A DNA stretch of 6,437 nucleotides, from contig CALPVI020000108.1 in the NCBI GenBank assembly GCA_943326975.2, forward strand, positions 1 to 6,437, given 5' to 3'. The notes under the pieces were generated by a model, which made no database searches, was not told the origin of the DNA, and was given only the letters and a program-made list of their open reading frames with translations. Both the position numbers and the translations under genes were made by a program. Positions 1-6,437 of the stretch are shown here, piece after piece. This DNA comes from Actinomyces viscosus. GTDB lineage: Bacteria > Bacteroidota > Bacteroidia > Flavobacteriales_D > Crocinitomicaceae. Every line of letters begins with the position of its first letter. The stretch's first letter is position 1.

Positions 1-1154
1 CGAACATCAATTATTTCGATATTTTCAGTTTTAATTTTATGTTCAAATTCTGCGGCAGAAATTCTTTCTGATGTTTCATAGATTTTTCCAGATAGTTTCC
101 AATTTTCAAATCCACCACCTAAAAATCCAATCGTATGATCAAATCCTACACGAGACAAACGTATCATCGCTTCCATTTCTTGACCTTCAGGACAAACCAA
201 TGCAATTTTGTGATTGATATCCGGGATTAATTCGCCAACCCACATGGCAAAATTACTTTCTAATCCAATGTTTAAACTATTTGGAACAAATCCTTTGGCA
301 AATTCCTCAGATCTTCTGCAATCTAATATTACAACTGAATGATCATCAACAATCGTTTCAAATTCATCTAAAGTCATTGGGACATTAGCTCTTGCAATGA
401 TTGAATCCAAACTATCATAACCGTTGATGTTCATGATAACGTTTTTAGGAAAATAGGCTGGTGGTGCAACTAATCCACTTAATAATTCTTTTTTGAAGTC
501 TTCTTTGGATAATTCTAGATTTAATGCATAGTTTGTTTTCTTTTGGTTACCTAGAGTATCTGTTGTTTCTTTGCTCATTAATTTACCACATGCACTTCCT
601 GCACCGTGATTTGGATAAACGATCAAATCATCGCTCAATGGCATTATTTTGTTTCTTAAAGAATCGTATAAATATCCTGCTAATTTGTCTTCTGTCAAAT
701 CTACGATGACATGTTGCGCTAAATCTGGTCTACCTACATCTCCTATAAACAAAGTATCACCTGTTATGATTCCATGTTCGTGACCATTTTCATCAATTAA
801 TAAGTAGGTTGTACTTTCCATTGTATGTCCGGGTGTGTGAATCACTTTCACAGTATAATCCCCAACTTTAAATTCTTGACCATCTTCAGCAACAATTGCA
901 TCAAATCCTGGTTTTGCAGTAGGTCCGTATACGATTTCAGCACCTGTTTTACTTGCTAAGTCTAAATGACCACTTACAAAATCTGCATGAAAATGTGTTT
1001 CAAATACATATTTAATTTTAGCGTGATCTTTATCTGCTTTTTCAATATATGGTTCAACCTCGCGTAATGGATCAAAAATTGCAACATCTCCTTTACTTTC
1101 TAAATAATATGCTGCATGTGAAATACATCCGGTATAAATTTGTTCTACTTTCAT
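1..1154 (-). CDS. MBL-fold / rhodanese fusion protein, probable persulfide dioxygenase-sulfurtransferase (CstB-like), C-terminus missing
   Basis: The gene reads leftwards from an ATG at 1154-1152 and stays open for 384 codons to the window edge, so the C-terminal end is missing. Residues 1 to about 200 form a metallo-beta-lactamase domain. Visible motifs are THFHADFVSGH (53-63), PGHT with H110, TGDTLF with D133, and PNHGAGSACG with H183 and C189. In the usual HxHxDH motif the last His is Phe59. That fits the mononuclear-iron persulfide dioxygenase group (ETHE1/CstB relatives), where the HxH His, the PGH His and the GD Asp bind iron. Residues about 258-358 form a rhodanese domain (LDCR 277-280, loop CPEGQE 321-326, GGGFENW 346-352). 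A second rhodanese domain starts at about 365 (IIDVR at the edge). Family members of this MBL-rhodanese-rhodanese layout oxidise low-molecular-weight persulfides to sulfite or thiosulfate in the cytoplasm. No signal peptide is seen. The domain order is clear; the exact reaction is inferred from the family. Confidence 0.88.
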   Translation of the reverse strand, partial: MKVEQIYTGCISHAAYYLESKGDVAIFDPLREVEPYIEKADKDHAKIKYVFETHFHADFVSGHLDLASKTGAEIVYGPTAKPGFDAIVAEDGQEFKVGDYTVKVIHTPGHTMESTTYLLIDENGHEHGIITGDTLFIGDVGRPDLAQHVIVDLTEDKLAGYLYDSLRNKIMPLSDDLIVYPNHGAGSACGKLMSKETTDTLGNQKKTNYALNLELSKEDFKKELLSGLVAPPAYFPKNVIMNINGYDSLDSIIARANVPMTLDEFETIVDDHSVVILDCRRSEEFAKGFVPNSLNIGLESNFAMWVGELIPDINHKIALVCPEGQEMEAMIRLSRVGFDHTIGFLGGGFENWKLSGKIYETSERISAAEFEHKIKTENIEIIDV

Positions 1155-1190
1155 AATCTCTATGTGTTGAGTTTCTAAAAATTTCTATAG

Positions 1191-1198
1191 CAAAAATA
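1191..1198 (-). promoter_or_regulatory. Possible -7 box of the MBL-rhodanese gene
   Basis: On the minus strand this reads TATTTTTG, which fits the Bacteroidetes -7 consensus TAnnTTTG. It lies 36 bases upstream of the ATG at 1154, which would give a leader of about 30 bases. No TTG sits at the expected -33 distance (the region near 1216-1220 reads only T's on this strand), so the match is partial and could be chance in AT-rich DNA. Confidence 0.35.
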
Positions 1199-1334
1199 GA
1201 GAGAGTAAATCTTTTAAAAAGTGACTTAGATTACATTTCTAATTGATTTCGGTTTTTTTATTGGGTTTTAGTCAATAGTTATTATCGTTTCGTAATTAAC
1301 AATGCATTGGTGATTGGTTTCTATTGAGTTAAGT

Positions 1335-1363
1335 TTGTTAGGGTATTCTATTCAGTATCTTTG
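1335..1363 (+). promoter_or_regulatory. Bacteroidetes-type promoter of the symporter/GlmU operon
   Basis: TTG at 1335-1337 is followed by 18 bases and then TATCTTTG at 1356-1363. This agrees with the TTG / TAnnTTTG (-33/-7) consensus of the primary sigma factor in Bacteroidetes and Flavobacterium. Transcription would start around 1368-1370, leaving a short leader of about 15 bases before the ATG at 1384. No Shine-Dalgarno sequence is present there, which is normal for this phylum. The match is by eye; no transcript data are available. Confidence 0.65.
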
Positions 1364-1383
1364 AAGTTCATAAAAATATCAAT

Positions 1384-2853
1384 ATGTCATCTGCATTAAT
1401 TGTTATCGTATTAATTTGTTATTTCGGCTTGTTAATAGGGATTTCTTATTTTACTTCTAAGGGTGCTAACTCTGAATCTTTTTTTTCTGGAAATAAATCA
1501 AGTGCTTGGTATTTAGTGGCTTTCGGTATGATTGGTACTTCTTTATCTGGTGTAACTTTTATTTCTGTACCCGGTGCTGTTGGAGTAGGTGGTTGGCATT
1601 ATTATCAATTGGTATTAGGCTTTTTTATAGGTTATTTTGTTATTGCATATGTGTTGCTACCATTGTATTATAAGTATAATTTGACGTCGATTTATCGTTA
1701 TTTAGAATATCGTCTTGGATTTAGTGCATACAAATGGGGGGCAGGTTATTTTATTATTTCGAGAACCTTAGGTGCAACAGTTCGTTTGTATTTGGTTATT
1801 AATGTCTTACAAATTTTTGTGTTTGATGAATTGAACCTTCCTTTTTGGGTGACAACGTGTCTTATTATGGCTATGATTGTGATGTACACATTAAAAGGAG
1901 GTGTTAAAACGATTGTTTGGACGGATACTTTACAGACCATTTTCATGCTTTTGGCTCTTGTGGTTTGTATATTTTCAATCAAAGGAATGTTAGGTTGGGA
2001 TTGGTCTACAATGTGGTCGAACTTGGAAGTTAAAGGAATGACGAATCTTTGGGGTACTGATCCATTGAAAAAAGATTACTTTTTAAAGCATGTGTTAGGA
2101 GGAGCTTTTATCACCATCACTATGACTGGTTTAGATCAAGAAATGATGCAAAAAAACATAAGTGTTAAGAACCTAAAAGATGCTCAGAAAAATATACTTT
2201 CTTTTTCTTTTGTTTTGCTTTTAGTGAATGCGTTGTTTTTGTTTTTAGGTGGTATTCTTTATTTATATGCTCAACAAAATGGTTGGGAATACAAACCAGA
2301 TGATATGTTCCCTTCAATAGTAAGAGATCATTTACCACAAGGAATTTTCATCATCTTCATTATTGGATTAATTTCTGCTTTGTTTCCTTCAGTTGATGGA
2401 GCAATTACAGCCTTGACTTCTTCATTTTGTATCGATATTTTAGGTTTTCAACGAAGAACCGACCTGAATGAAGCTCAGCAAACACGTTTAAGAAAACAAA
2501 TACATTTATTGTTTGCTTTGGCTTTCACTTTATTGGTTTTCTTCTTTAAATGGAAAAACGATAAAAGTATCATTGATTTAATCTTTGTAATAGCAGGTTA
2601 TACTTATGGTCCATTGTTAGGTTTATTTGCTTTTGGAATTTTAACGAAACGAAAATTGATTAATTGGATGGTTCCTGTGGTTTGTTTATCATCACCAGTT
2701 ATTTGTTATGTTTTGGATTATTATTCAACTTCTATTTTCGGAGGCTATAAGTTTGGAAATGAGATGTTGATTCTTAACGGCTTAATTACATTTACTTTAT
2801 TATTTATTACAAGCACTAAAACTTCGATTGAAAATGAAAATAGTATTGCATGA
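1384..2853 (+). CDS. Sodium:solute symporter family protein (SSS/SLC5 family), substrate unknown
   Basis: This 489-residue integral membrane protein has about 13 hydrophobic segments, as usual for Na+/solute symporters. The first spans about residues 4-22. The second segment region carries GMIGTSLSGVTFISVPG (48-64), a hallmark of the family around the unwound first core helix. The stretch GLISALFPSVDGAITALTSS (328-347) matches the core helix that supplies the sodium-site serines (S346, S347 by analogy with vSGLT). KGGVKTIVWTD (171-181) is another typical family stretch, just before the next membrane segment. It would import a small solute with Na+ across the inner membrane. The family covers sugars, amino acids, sialic acid, nucleosides and vitamins, and I cannot choose among these. 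The ATG lies about 20 bases after a good promoter and directly precedes the first membrane segment, so the start is convincing. The 3' end overlaps the GlmU-like gene by 20 bases, so the two probably form one operon. Confidence 0.9.
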   Translation: MSSALIVIVLICYFGLLIGISYFTSKGANSESFFSGNKSSAWYLVAFGMIGTSLSGVTFISVPGAVGVGGWHYYQLVLGFFIGYFVIAYVLLPLYYKYNLTSIYRYLEYRLGFSAYKWGAGYFIISRTLGATVRLYLVINVLQIFVFDELNLPFWVTTCLIMAMIVMYTLKGGVKTIVWTDTLQTIFMLLALVVCIFSIKGMLGWDWSTMWSNLEVKGMTNLWGTDPLKKDYFLKHVLGGAFITITMTGLDQEMMQKNISVKNLKDAQKNILSFSFVLLLVNALFLFLGGILYLYAQQNGWEYKPDDMFPSIVRDHLPQGIFIIFIIGLISALFPSVDGAITALTSSFCIDILGFQRRTDLNEAQQTRLRKQIHLLFALAFTLLVFFFKWKNDKSIIDLIFVIAGYTYGPLLGLFAFGILTKRKLINWMVPVVCLSSPVICYVLDYYSTSIFGGYKFGNEMLILNGLITFTLLFITSTKTSIENENSIA

Positions 2854-3988
2854 TAATGGTTTGCATTTACGTTTTGCACCGCTTACATTAACAAGGCCAG
2901 TAGGTAATTTACGAATTGGTATTTTCACAAATGACGAACGTTGGAAACAATTTTTACCAGAAGTAGAGGTTTCGTTTAAAACAGAAACTTATCTTCAAAG
3001 TAAATTCCCTTTAGCAACTGATGATATAGTCTTTGTAAATGCCCAAATAATTCCAAATGAAGATGTTGTAGCAGCTGTTAGTCATTTAGAATCGAACGAA
3101 GTTTTAGAAGTAAATGGATTATGGATTGCTAAAAAAGGTACTGGCTCAATTAAAGTAGATTTTAAAGGTGATTTTCCGACTGTTTTAGAACATAGATGGC
3201 ATTTGTACCAAAAAAATGATGAAGTACTTCGATCAGATTTTCAGTTAATTACAAATAGTAGATTATCTCAACCACTTTCAAAGTCAAATACAGTAATTGG
3301 AGATGCAAATCTTATATTTTTAGAAGAAGGCGCTGTCGTTGAAGCGAGTATTTTAAATACAAATTCAGGTCCAATTTATGTAGGTAAAGATGCTGAAATT
3401 ATGGAAGGTTCGATTGTTAGAGGACCTTTAGCAATGGGAGAACACAGTGCGTTAAAACTTGGTACAAAAGTATATGGAGCTGTAACGTTAGGTCCACATT
3501 GCAAAGTAGGTGGAGAAGTAAACAATGTTGTTTTTCAAGCTTATTCAAACAAAGGACATGATGGGTTTTTAGGTAATGCTTTGGTTGGAGAATGGTGTAA
3601 TTTAGGAGCTGATACGAATACGTCGAACCTGAAAAATAATTATGGAAACGTTTCTACTTTTTCATTTGAAACCGAAAAGGAAGAAAAAACAGATATACAG
3701 TTTATGGGCGTTTGTATGGGAGATCATAGTAAATGTGGTATCAATACGATGTTTAATACAGCAACTGTAGTAGGAGTTTCGGCTAATGTTTATGGCGCAG
3801 GTTTTCCAGATAAATACATTCCATCCTTTACTTGGGGTGAACCATCTAAATTAGTTCCATTTCGTTTTAATAAAGCAGTTGAATATTCTAATAATATGAT
3901 GAATAGGAGAGGTTTGGAACTTTCAGAAGAAGAAATTTCGATTTTAAAAACGATAGCAGAAAAATACAACATTTCAGCATTGGATTAA
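2834..3988 (+). CDS. Alternative (Bacteroidetes-type) GlmU-like protein: putative sugar nucleotidyltransferase / glucosamine-1-phosphate N-acetyltransferase
   Basis: This 384-residue protein has two parts. Residues 1 to about 150 resemble the shortened nucleotidyltransferase half of the Bacteroidetes alternative GlmU family, with PLTLTRPVGNLRIGI (16-30). The classical glycine-rich LxxGxGTxM loop of pyrophosphorylases is absent. Residues about 155-325 form a left-handed beta-helix with hexapeptide-type repeats. Within it, GH (241-242), LG (246-247), NLGADTNTSN (256-265) and NNYG (268-271) align with the E. coli GlmU acetyltransferase active site, and H242 falls on catalytic His363. The expected roles are acetylation of glucosamine-1-phosphate and its uridylylation, giving UDP-GlcNAc for peptidoglycan and lipid A in the cytoplasm. 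The second role is less certain. A TTG at 2828 is an in-frame alternative start, but the ATG at 2834 is preferred, since MKIVLHDNG gives the natural N-terminus. The gene overlaps the symporter's 3' end by 20 bases in another frame, without a Shine-Dalgarno sequence, which suggests translational coupling. Confidence 0.82.
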   Translation: MKIVLHDNGLHLRFAPLTLTRPVGNLRIGIFTNDERWKQFLPEVEVSFKTETYLQSKFPLATDDIVFVNAQIIPNEDVVAAVSHLESNEVLEVNGLWIAKKGTGSIKVDFKGDFPTVLEHRWHLYQKNDEVLRSDFQLITNSRLSQPLSKSNTVIGDANLIFLEEGAVVEASILNTNSGPIYVGKDAEIMEGSIVRGPLAMGEHSALKLGTKVYGAVTLGPHCKVGGEVNNVVFQAYSNKGHDGFLGNALVGEWCNLGADTNTSNLKNNYGNVSTFSFETEKEEKTDIQFMGVCMGDHSKCGINTMFNTATVVGVSANVYGAGFPDKYIPSFTWGEPSKLVPFRFNKAVEYSNNMMNRRGLELSEEEISILKTIAEKYNISALD

Positions 3989-4158
3989 AATTTGGATTTT
4001 CTTTTGTATAATTTATTGTGACAAAATAGCAGTTCATAAATGTTGGCATAACAATTGAAAATGCTACATCACATTTTTGTAGGCAAATTTGAATTGCTTT
4101 TAGTTAAAACGATTCAAATAGTTTACTGACACAATGACGTACAAAGGAAAAACAAATT
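3989..4158 (+). promoter_or_regulatory. lon upstream region, promoter not clearly identifiable
   Basis: These 170 bases lie between the GlmU-like gene and lon. No full TTG / TAnnTTTG promoter is visible. The nearest -7 candidates, CATTTTTG (4072-4079) and CAAATTTG (4084-4091), each differ from consensus at the first base and have no TTG at the right distance. A short imperfect inverted repeat pairs 4063-4068 with 4078-4084 (one bulged base). No rho-independent terminator of convincing strength follows the GlmU-like gene, so read-through into lon is possible. Confidence 0.4.
4143..4150 (+). promoter_or_regulatory. Possible ribosome binding site of lon
   Basis: AAAGGAAA holds the Shine-Dalgarno-like core AGGA (4145-4148), ten bases before the ATG at 4159. 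The spacing is slightly long. Such sites are uncommon and often weak in Bacteroidetes, but this is the only gene in the window that has one, and it supports the chosen start. Confidence 0.4.
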
Positions 4159-6437
4159 ATGAACGATATTTTTGAAAAAACATTATTACAGTTAGCAGGC
4201 AACGGCGAAACCGAAGCAGAATTCATTCCGTTGATTACTTCAGAGGAAGAAGAAAGAATGAATAAGCAAGAGTATCCTGACGAATTACCGATTCTTCCAT
4301 TAAGAAATAATGTATTATTTCCAGGAGTTGTTATTCCAATTACAGTAGGAAGGGATAAATCAATTAAGTTAATTCAAGAAGCCAATAAAGGAACGAAAAC
4401 AATAGGGGTTGTATCTCAAAAAAATCAGGAAGAGGAAAATCCAAGTTTTGATGATTTACATTCTACTGGAACAGTGGCTCAAATAATTCGAATGTTGAAA
4501 ATGCCAGATGGAAGTTCAACAGTAATTATTCAAGGAAAACGTCGTTTCAAAATGATTGCTCCTACTCAAACGGAGCCTTATTTGAAGGCAACTGTGGAGA
4601 TGATTCAAGAGCCTGAAGTTGACAAAAAGAACAAAGAATTAAATTTAATGTTCAAGACTATCAAAGACTTGGCATTACAAATAATTAGAGATAGTCCAAA
4701 TATTCCTTCTGAAGCATCATTTGCAATTGGAAATATAGATTCACCAACGTTTTTAGTGAATTTTATTTCTTCCAATATGAATGCTGATGTACATAAAAAA
4801 CAGGAAATGTTGGAGCAATTTGACTTGAAGAAACGAGTAGAAATGGTAATGGAACACCTTTCACTTGAGATTCAAATGTTGGAAATGCGTAATGAGATTC
4901 AATCGAAAGTTAGAAGAGATTTGGATCGTCAGCAACGAGAATATTTTCTTCATCAAGAAATAAAAACGATACAAGATGAATTAGGAGATAATCCTCAAGC
5001 CCAAGATGTTGAAGACATGCGTAAACGTGCTGAAGCAAAAAAATGGGATGAGAAAGTTGCTAAATTATTCAACAAAGAATTAGAAAGATTTCAACGAATG
5101 AATCCACAAGGAGCAGAATATTCTGTTCAATTAAATTACTTGGATTTGTTATTGGAATTACCTTGGGGTGAATACTCTACAGACAAATTAGATTTAAAAC
5201 GTGCCGCTAAGATTTTAGATAAAGATCATTACGGATTAGAAGACGTTAAAAAACGTATTTTGGAATACTTAGCTGTTCTTAAATTGAAAGGGAACATGAA
5301 GTCTCCAATTTTATGTTTTTATGGACCTCCAGGAGTTGGTAAAACATCTTTAGGTCGTTCAATTTCTGAGGCTTTAGGAAGAAAATATATTCGAATGTCT
5401 TTAGGAGGTGTGCATGATGAATCAGAAGTTCGTGGACATAGAAAAACGTACATTGGTGCAATGCCAGGAAGAATTATCCAAAATATTAAAAAAGCAGGTA
5501 TTTCAAATCCTGTCTTCGTTTTAGATGAAATTGATAAATTGGGTAAAAGTAACCATGGTGATCCATCGTCTGCAATGTTAGAGGTATTAGACCCCGAACA
5601 AAACCATGAGTTTTATGATAATTACGTAGAAACAGAGTTTGATTTGTCTCGCGTGATGTTTATTGCTACGGCAAATAATTTATCTTCAATTCCAGGTCCA
5701 TTAAGAGATCGTATGGAAATTATCGAGGTAAATGGTTATACAGTTGAGGAAAAAATAGAAATTGTAAAACGTCATTTAATTCCAAAACAAATAGGAGAAC
5801 ATGGAATCACGAAAAAAGATTTCACGATGGATACTAAAATAATTGAGCAATTAATTGAAGAGTATACAAGTGAATCAGGTGTTCGTGGATTGGATAAGAA
5901 AGTAGCAACTTTGGTTCGAAATCGTGCAAGACAAATTGCTATGGAAGAATCGTTTGAACCAAAAGTAACTAAAGATGAATTATTTCAAGTATTAGGTGCT
6001 GGAAGAGGAAAAACGAAATACGATAACAATGCAGTAGCTGGAGTTGTAACCGGTTTAGCTTGGACAAGCGTTGGAGGAGATATTTTATTTATTGAATCAT
6101 CAATTACAAAAGGAAAAGGAAAATTAACTTTAACTGGTAATTTGGGAGATGTAATGAAAGAATCAGCTGTTATTGCTTTAGAATATTTAAAAGCACACAG
6201 TAGTTGGTTGAATTTAGATCAAGATGTATTTGATAATTATAACGTACATATACATGTTCCTGAAGGAGCTACTCCAAAAGATGGGCCTTCTGCTGGGATT
6301 ACGATGCTTACCTCTATTGCTTCATTGTTTAGTCAACGAAAAGTAAAAAAACAGTTGGCAATGACTGGAGAGATTACATTGAGGGGTGAAGTACTTCCTG
6401 TTGGTGGAATAAAGGAAAAGGTTCTTGCAGCCAAAAG
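4159..6437 (+). CDS. lon: ATP-dependent Lon protease, C-terminus cut by the window edge
   Basis: The reading frame runs open for 759 codons from ATG 4159 to the window edge. Lon is a cytoplasmic homohexameric AAA+ serine protease that degrades misfolded and selected regulatory proteins. Domains in order: an acidic N-terminal extension (1-40); the substrate-binding LON domain (about 42-240, opening LPILPLRNNVLFPG); a helical coiled-coil part (about 240-330, with REYFLHQEI at 260-268); the AAA+ module with Walker A GPPGVGKT (389-396), Walker B LDEID (455-459), sensor-1 ANN (505-507) and the RDR arginine region (516-518); and the protease domain from about 625. Catalytic Ser711 lies in PKDGPSAG (706-713). 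Lys754 in GGIKEK (749-754) is the dyad lysine, with the same 43-residue spacing as E. coli Ser679/Lys722. All key residues are present, so the enzyme should be active. By comparison with family lengths of about 780-820 residues, only the last few dozen are missing. The gene probably has its own promoter in the preceding 170 bases. Confidence 0.97.
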   Translation, partial: MNDIFEKTLLQLAGNGETEAEFIPLITSEEEERMNKQEYPDELPILPLRNNVLFPGVVIPITVGRDKSIKLIQEANKGTKTIGVVSQKNQEEENPSFDDLHSTGTVAQIIRMLKMPDGSSTVIIQGKRRFKMIAPTQTEPYLKATVEMIQEPEVDKKNKELNLMFKTIKDLALQIIRDSPNIPSEASFAIGNIDSPTFLVNFISSNMNADVHKKQEMLEQFDLKKRVEMVMEHLSLEIQMLEMRNEIQSKVRRDLDRQQREYFLHQEIKTIQDELGDNPQAQDVEDMRKRAEAKKWDEKVAKLFNKELERFQRMNPQGAEYSVQLNYLDLLLELPWGEYSTDKLDLKRAAKILDKDHYGLEDVKKRILEYLAVLKLKGNMKSPILCFYGPPGVGKTSLGRSISEALGRKYIRMSLGGVHDESEVRGHRKTYIGAMPGRIIQNIKKAGISNPVFVLDEIDKLGKSNHGDPSSAMLEVLDPEQNHEFYDNYVETEFDLSRVMFIATANNLSSIPGPLRDRMEIIEVNGYTVEEKIEIVKRHLIPKQIGEHGITKKDFTMDTKIIEQLIEEYTSESGVRGLDKKVATLVRNRARQIAMEESFEPKVTKDELFQVLGAGRGKTKYDNNAVAGVVTGLAWTSVGGDILFIESSITKGKGKLTLTGNLGDVMKESAVIALEYLKAHSSWLNLDQDVFDNYNVHIHVPEGATPKDGPSAGITMLTSIASLFSQRKVKKQLAMTGEITLRGEVLPVGGIKEKVLAAK

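Larger units (their letters stand above)
1155..1383. other. Divergent intergenic region between the MBL-rhodanese and symporter genes
   Basis: These 229 bases separate two genes transcribed away from each other, so both promoters should lie here. One good plus-strand promoter (1335-1363) and one partial minus-strand -7 box (1191-1198) are visible. I see no small coding frame, tRNA or terminator. Two 7-base inverted repeats are present (1157-1163 with 1196-1202, and 1272-1278 with 1321-1327), but about that many are expected by chance at this length and composition. Confidence 0.8.

Noticed and set aside
524..709. A 61-codon open frame on the plus strand, hydrophobic start
   Set aside because: It lies antisense within the clearly coding MBL-rhodanese gene, resembles no known family and has no promoter or ribosome site.
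1157..1202. Inverted repeat TCTCTAT / ATAGAGA spanning the start region of the MBL-rhodanese gene
   Set aside because: A few 7-base inverted pairs are expected by chance in 229 bases of AT-rich sequence, and the arms are 32 bases apart.
1272..1327. Inverted repeat TCAATAG / CTATTGA upstream of the symporter promoter
   Set aside because: The arms are 42 bases apart and the pairing barely extends, so this is within chance expectation; conservation data would be needed to revive it.
1746..1982. A 78-codon open frame on the minus strand
   Set aside because: It is a shadow inside the symporter gene, whose family motifs establish the plus-strand frame.
2828..2833. TTG start two codons upstream for the GlmU-like gene
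   Set aside because: The ATG at 2834 is two codons later and gives a natural N-terminus; nothing favours the TTG.
3790..3972. A 60-codon open frame on the minus strand
   Set aside because: It is antisense to the end of the GlmU-like gene and shows no independent sign of coding.
4007..4012. TATAAT, an E. coli-type -10 box
   Set aside because: Bacteroidetes primary sigma factors use TAnnTTTG instead, no suitable -35 lies upstream, and the hexamer is common in AT-rich DNA.
4083..4101. Possible rho-independent terminator (GCAA...TTGC followed by T's)
   Set aside because: The stem is only four base pairs with a seven-base loop and four T's, too weak to call.
5279..5461. A 60-codon open frame on the minus strand
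   Set aside because: It is antisense to the Walker A region of lon, where the plus-strand frame is fully conserved.

Overview
This window looks like a low-GC (by eye roughly one third G+C) chromosomal stretch from a Bacteroidota member, most likely a Flavobacteriales bacterium. Three observations point there. The GlmU-like protein is of the alternative type known from Bacteroidetes. One gene start carries a near-perfect Bacteroidetes promoter (TTG, 18 bases, TAnnTTTG). Shine-Dalgarno sequences are mostly absent. The assignment to order is inference from protein and promoter style, not from a database comparison.

Layout. Bases 1-1154 (minus strand) hold most of a metallo-beta-lactamase/rhodanese fusion of the persulfide dioxygenase (CstB-like) type; its C-terminus runs off the left edge. 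A 229-base divergent intergenic region (1155-1383) separates it from a plus-strand pair. That pair is a sodium:solute symporter (1384-2853) and an alternative, Bacteroidetes-type GlmU-like protein (2834-3988), overlapping by 20 bases and so probably cotranscribed and translationally coupled. A 170-base gap follows, then the ATP-dependent Lon protease (4159 to the right edge), which is cut about five residues after its catalytic lysine.

How the genes relate. The MBL-rhodanese protein would handle cytoplasmic persulfide/sulfide, the GlmU-like protein amino-sugar nucleotide supply for the cell envelope, and Lon protein quality control. The symporter's substrate cannot be read from sequence. Only the symporter and GlmU-like genes show a physical link. 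The four genes otherwise look like ordinary chromosomal neighbours.

I found no RNA gene, mobile element, CRISPR array or convincing terminator, and nothing that amounts to a new biological system. The points most worth a second look are the atypical nucleotidyltransferase half of the GlmU-like protein beside a well-preserved acetyltransferase half, the cysteine placement in the MBL-rhodanese protein, and the symporter/GlmU coupling.
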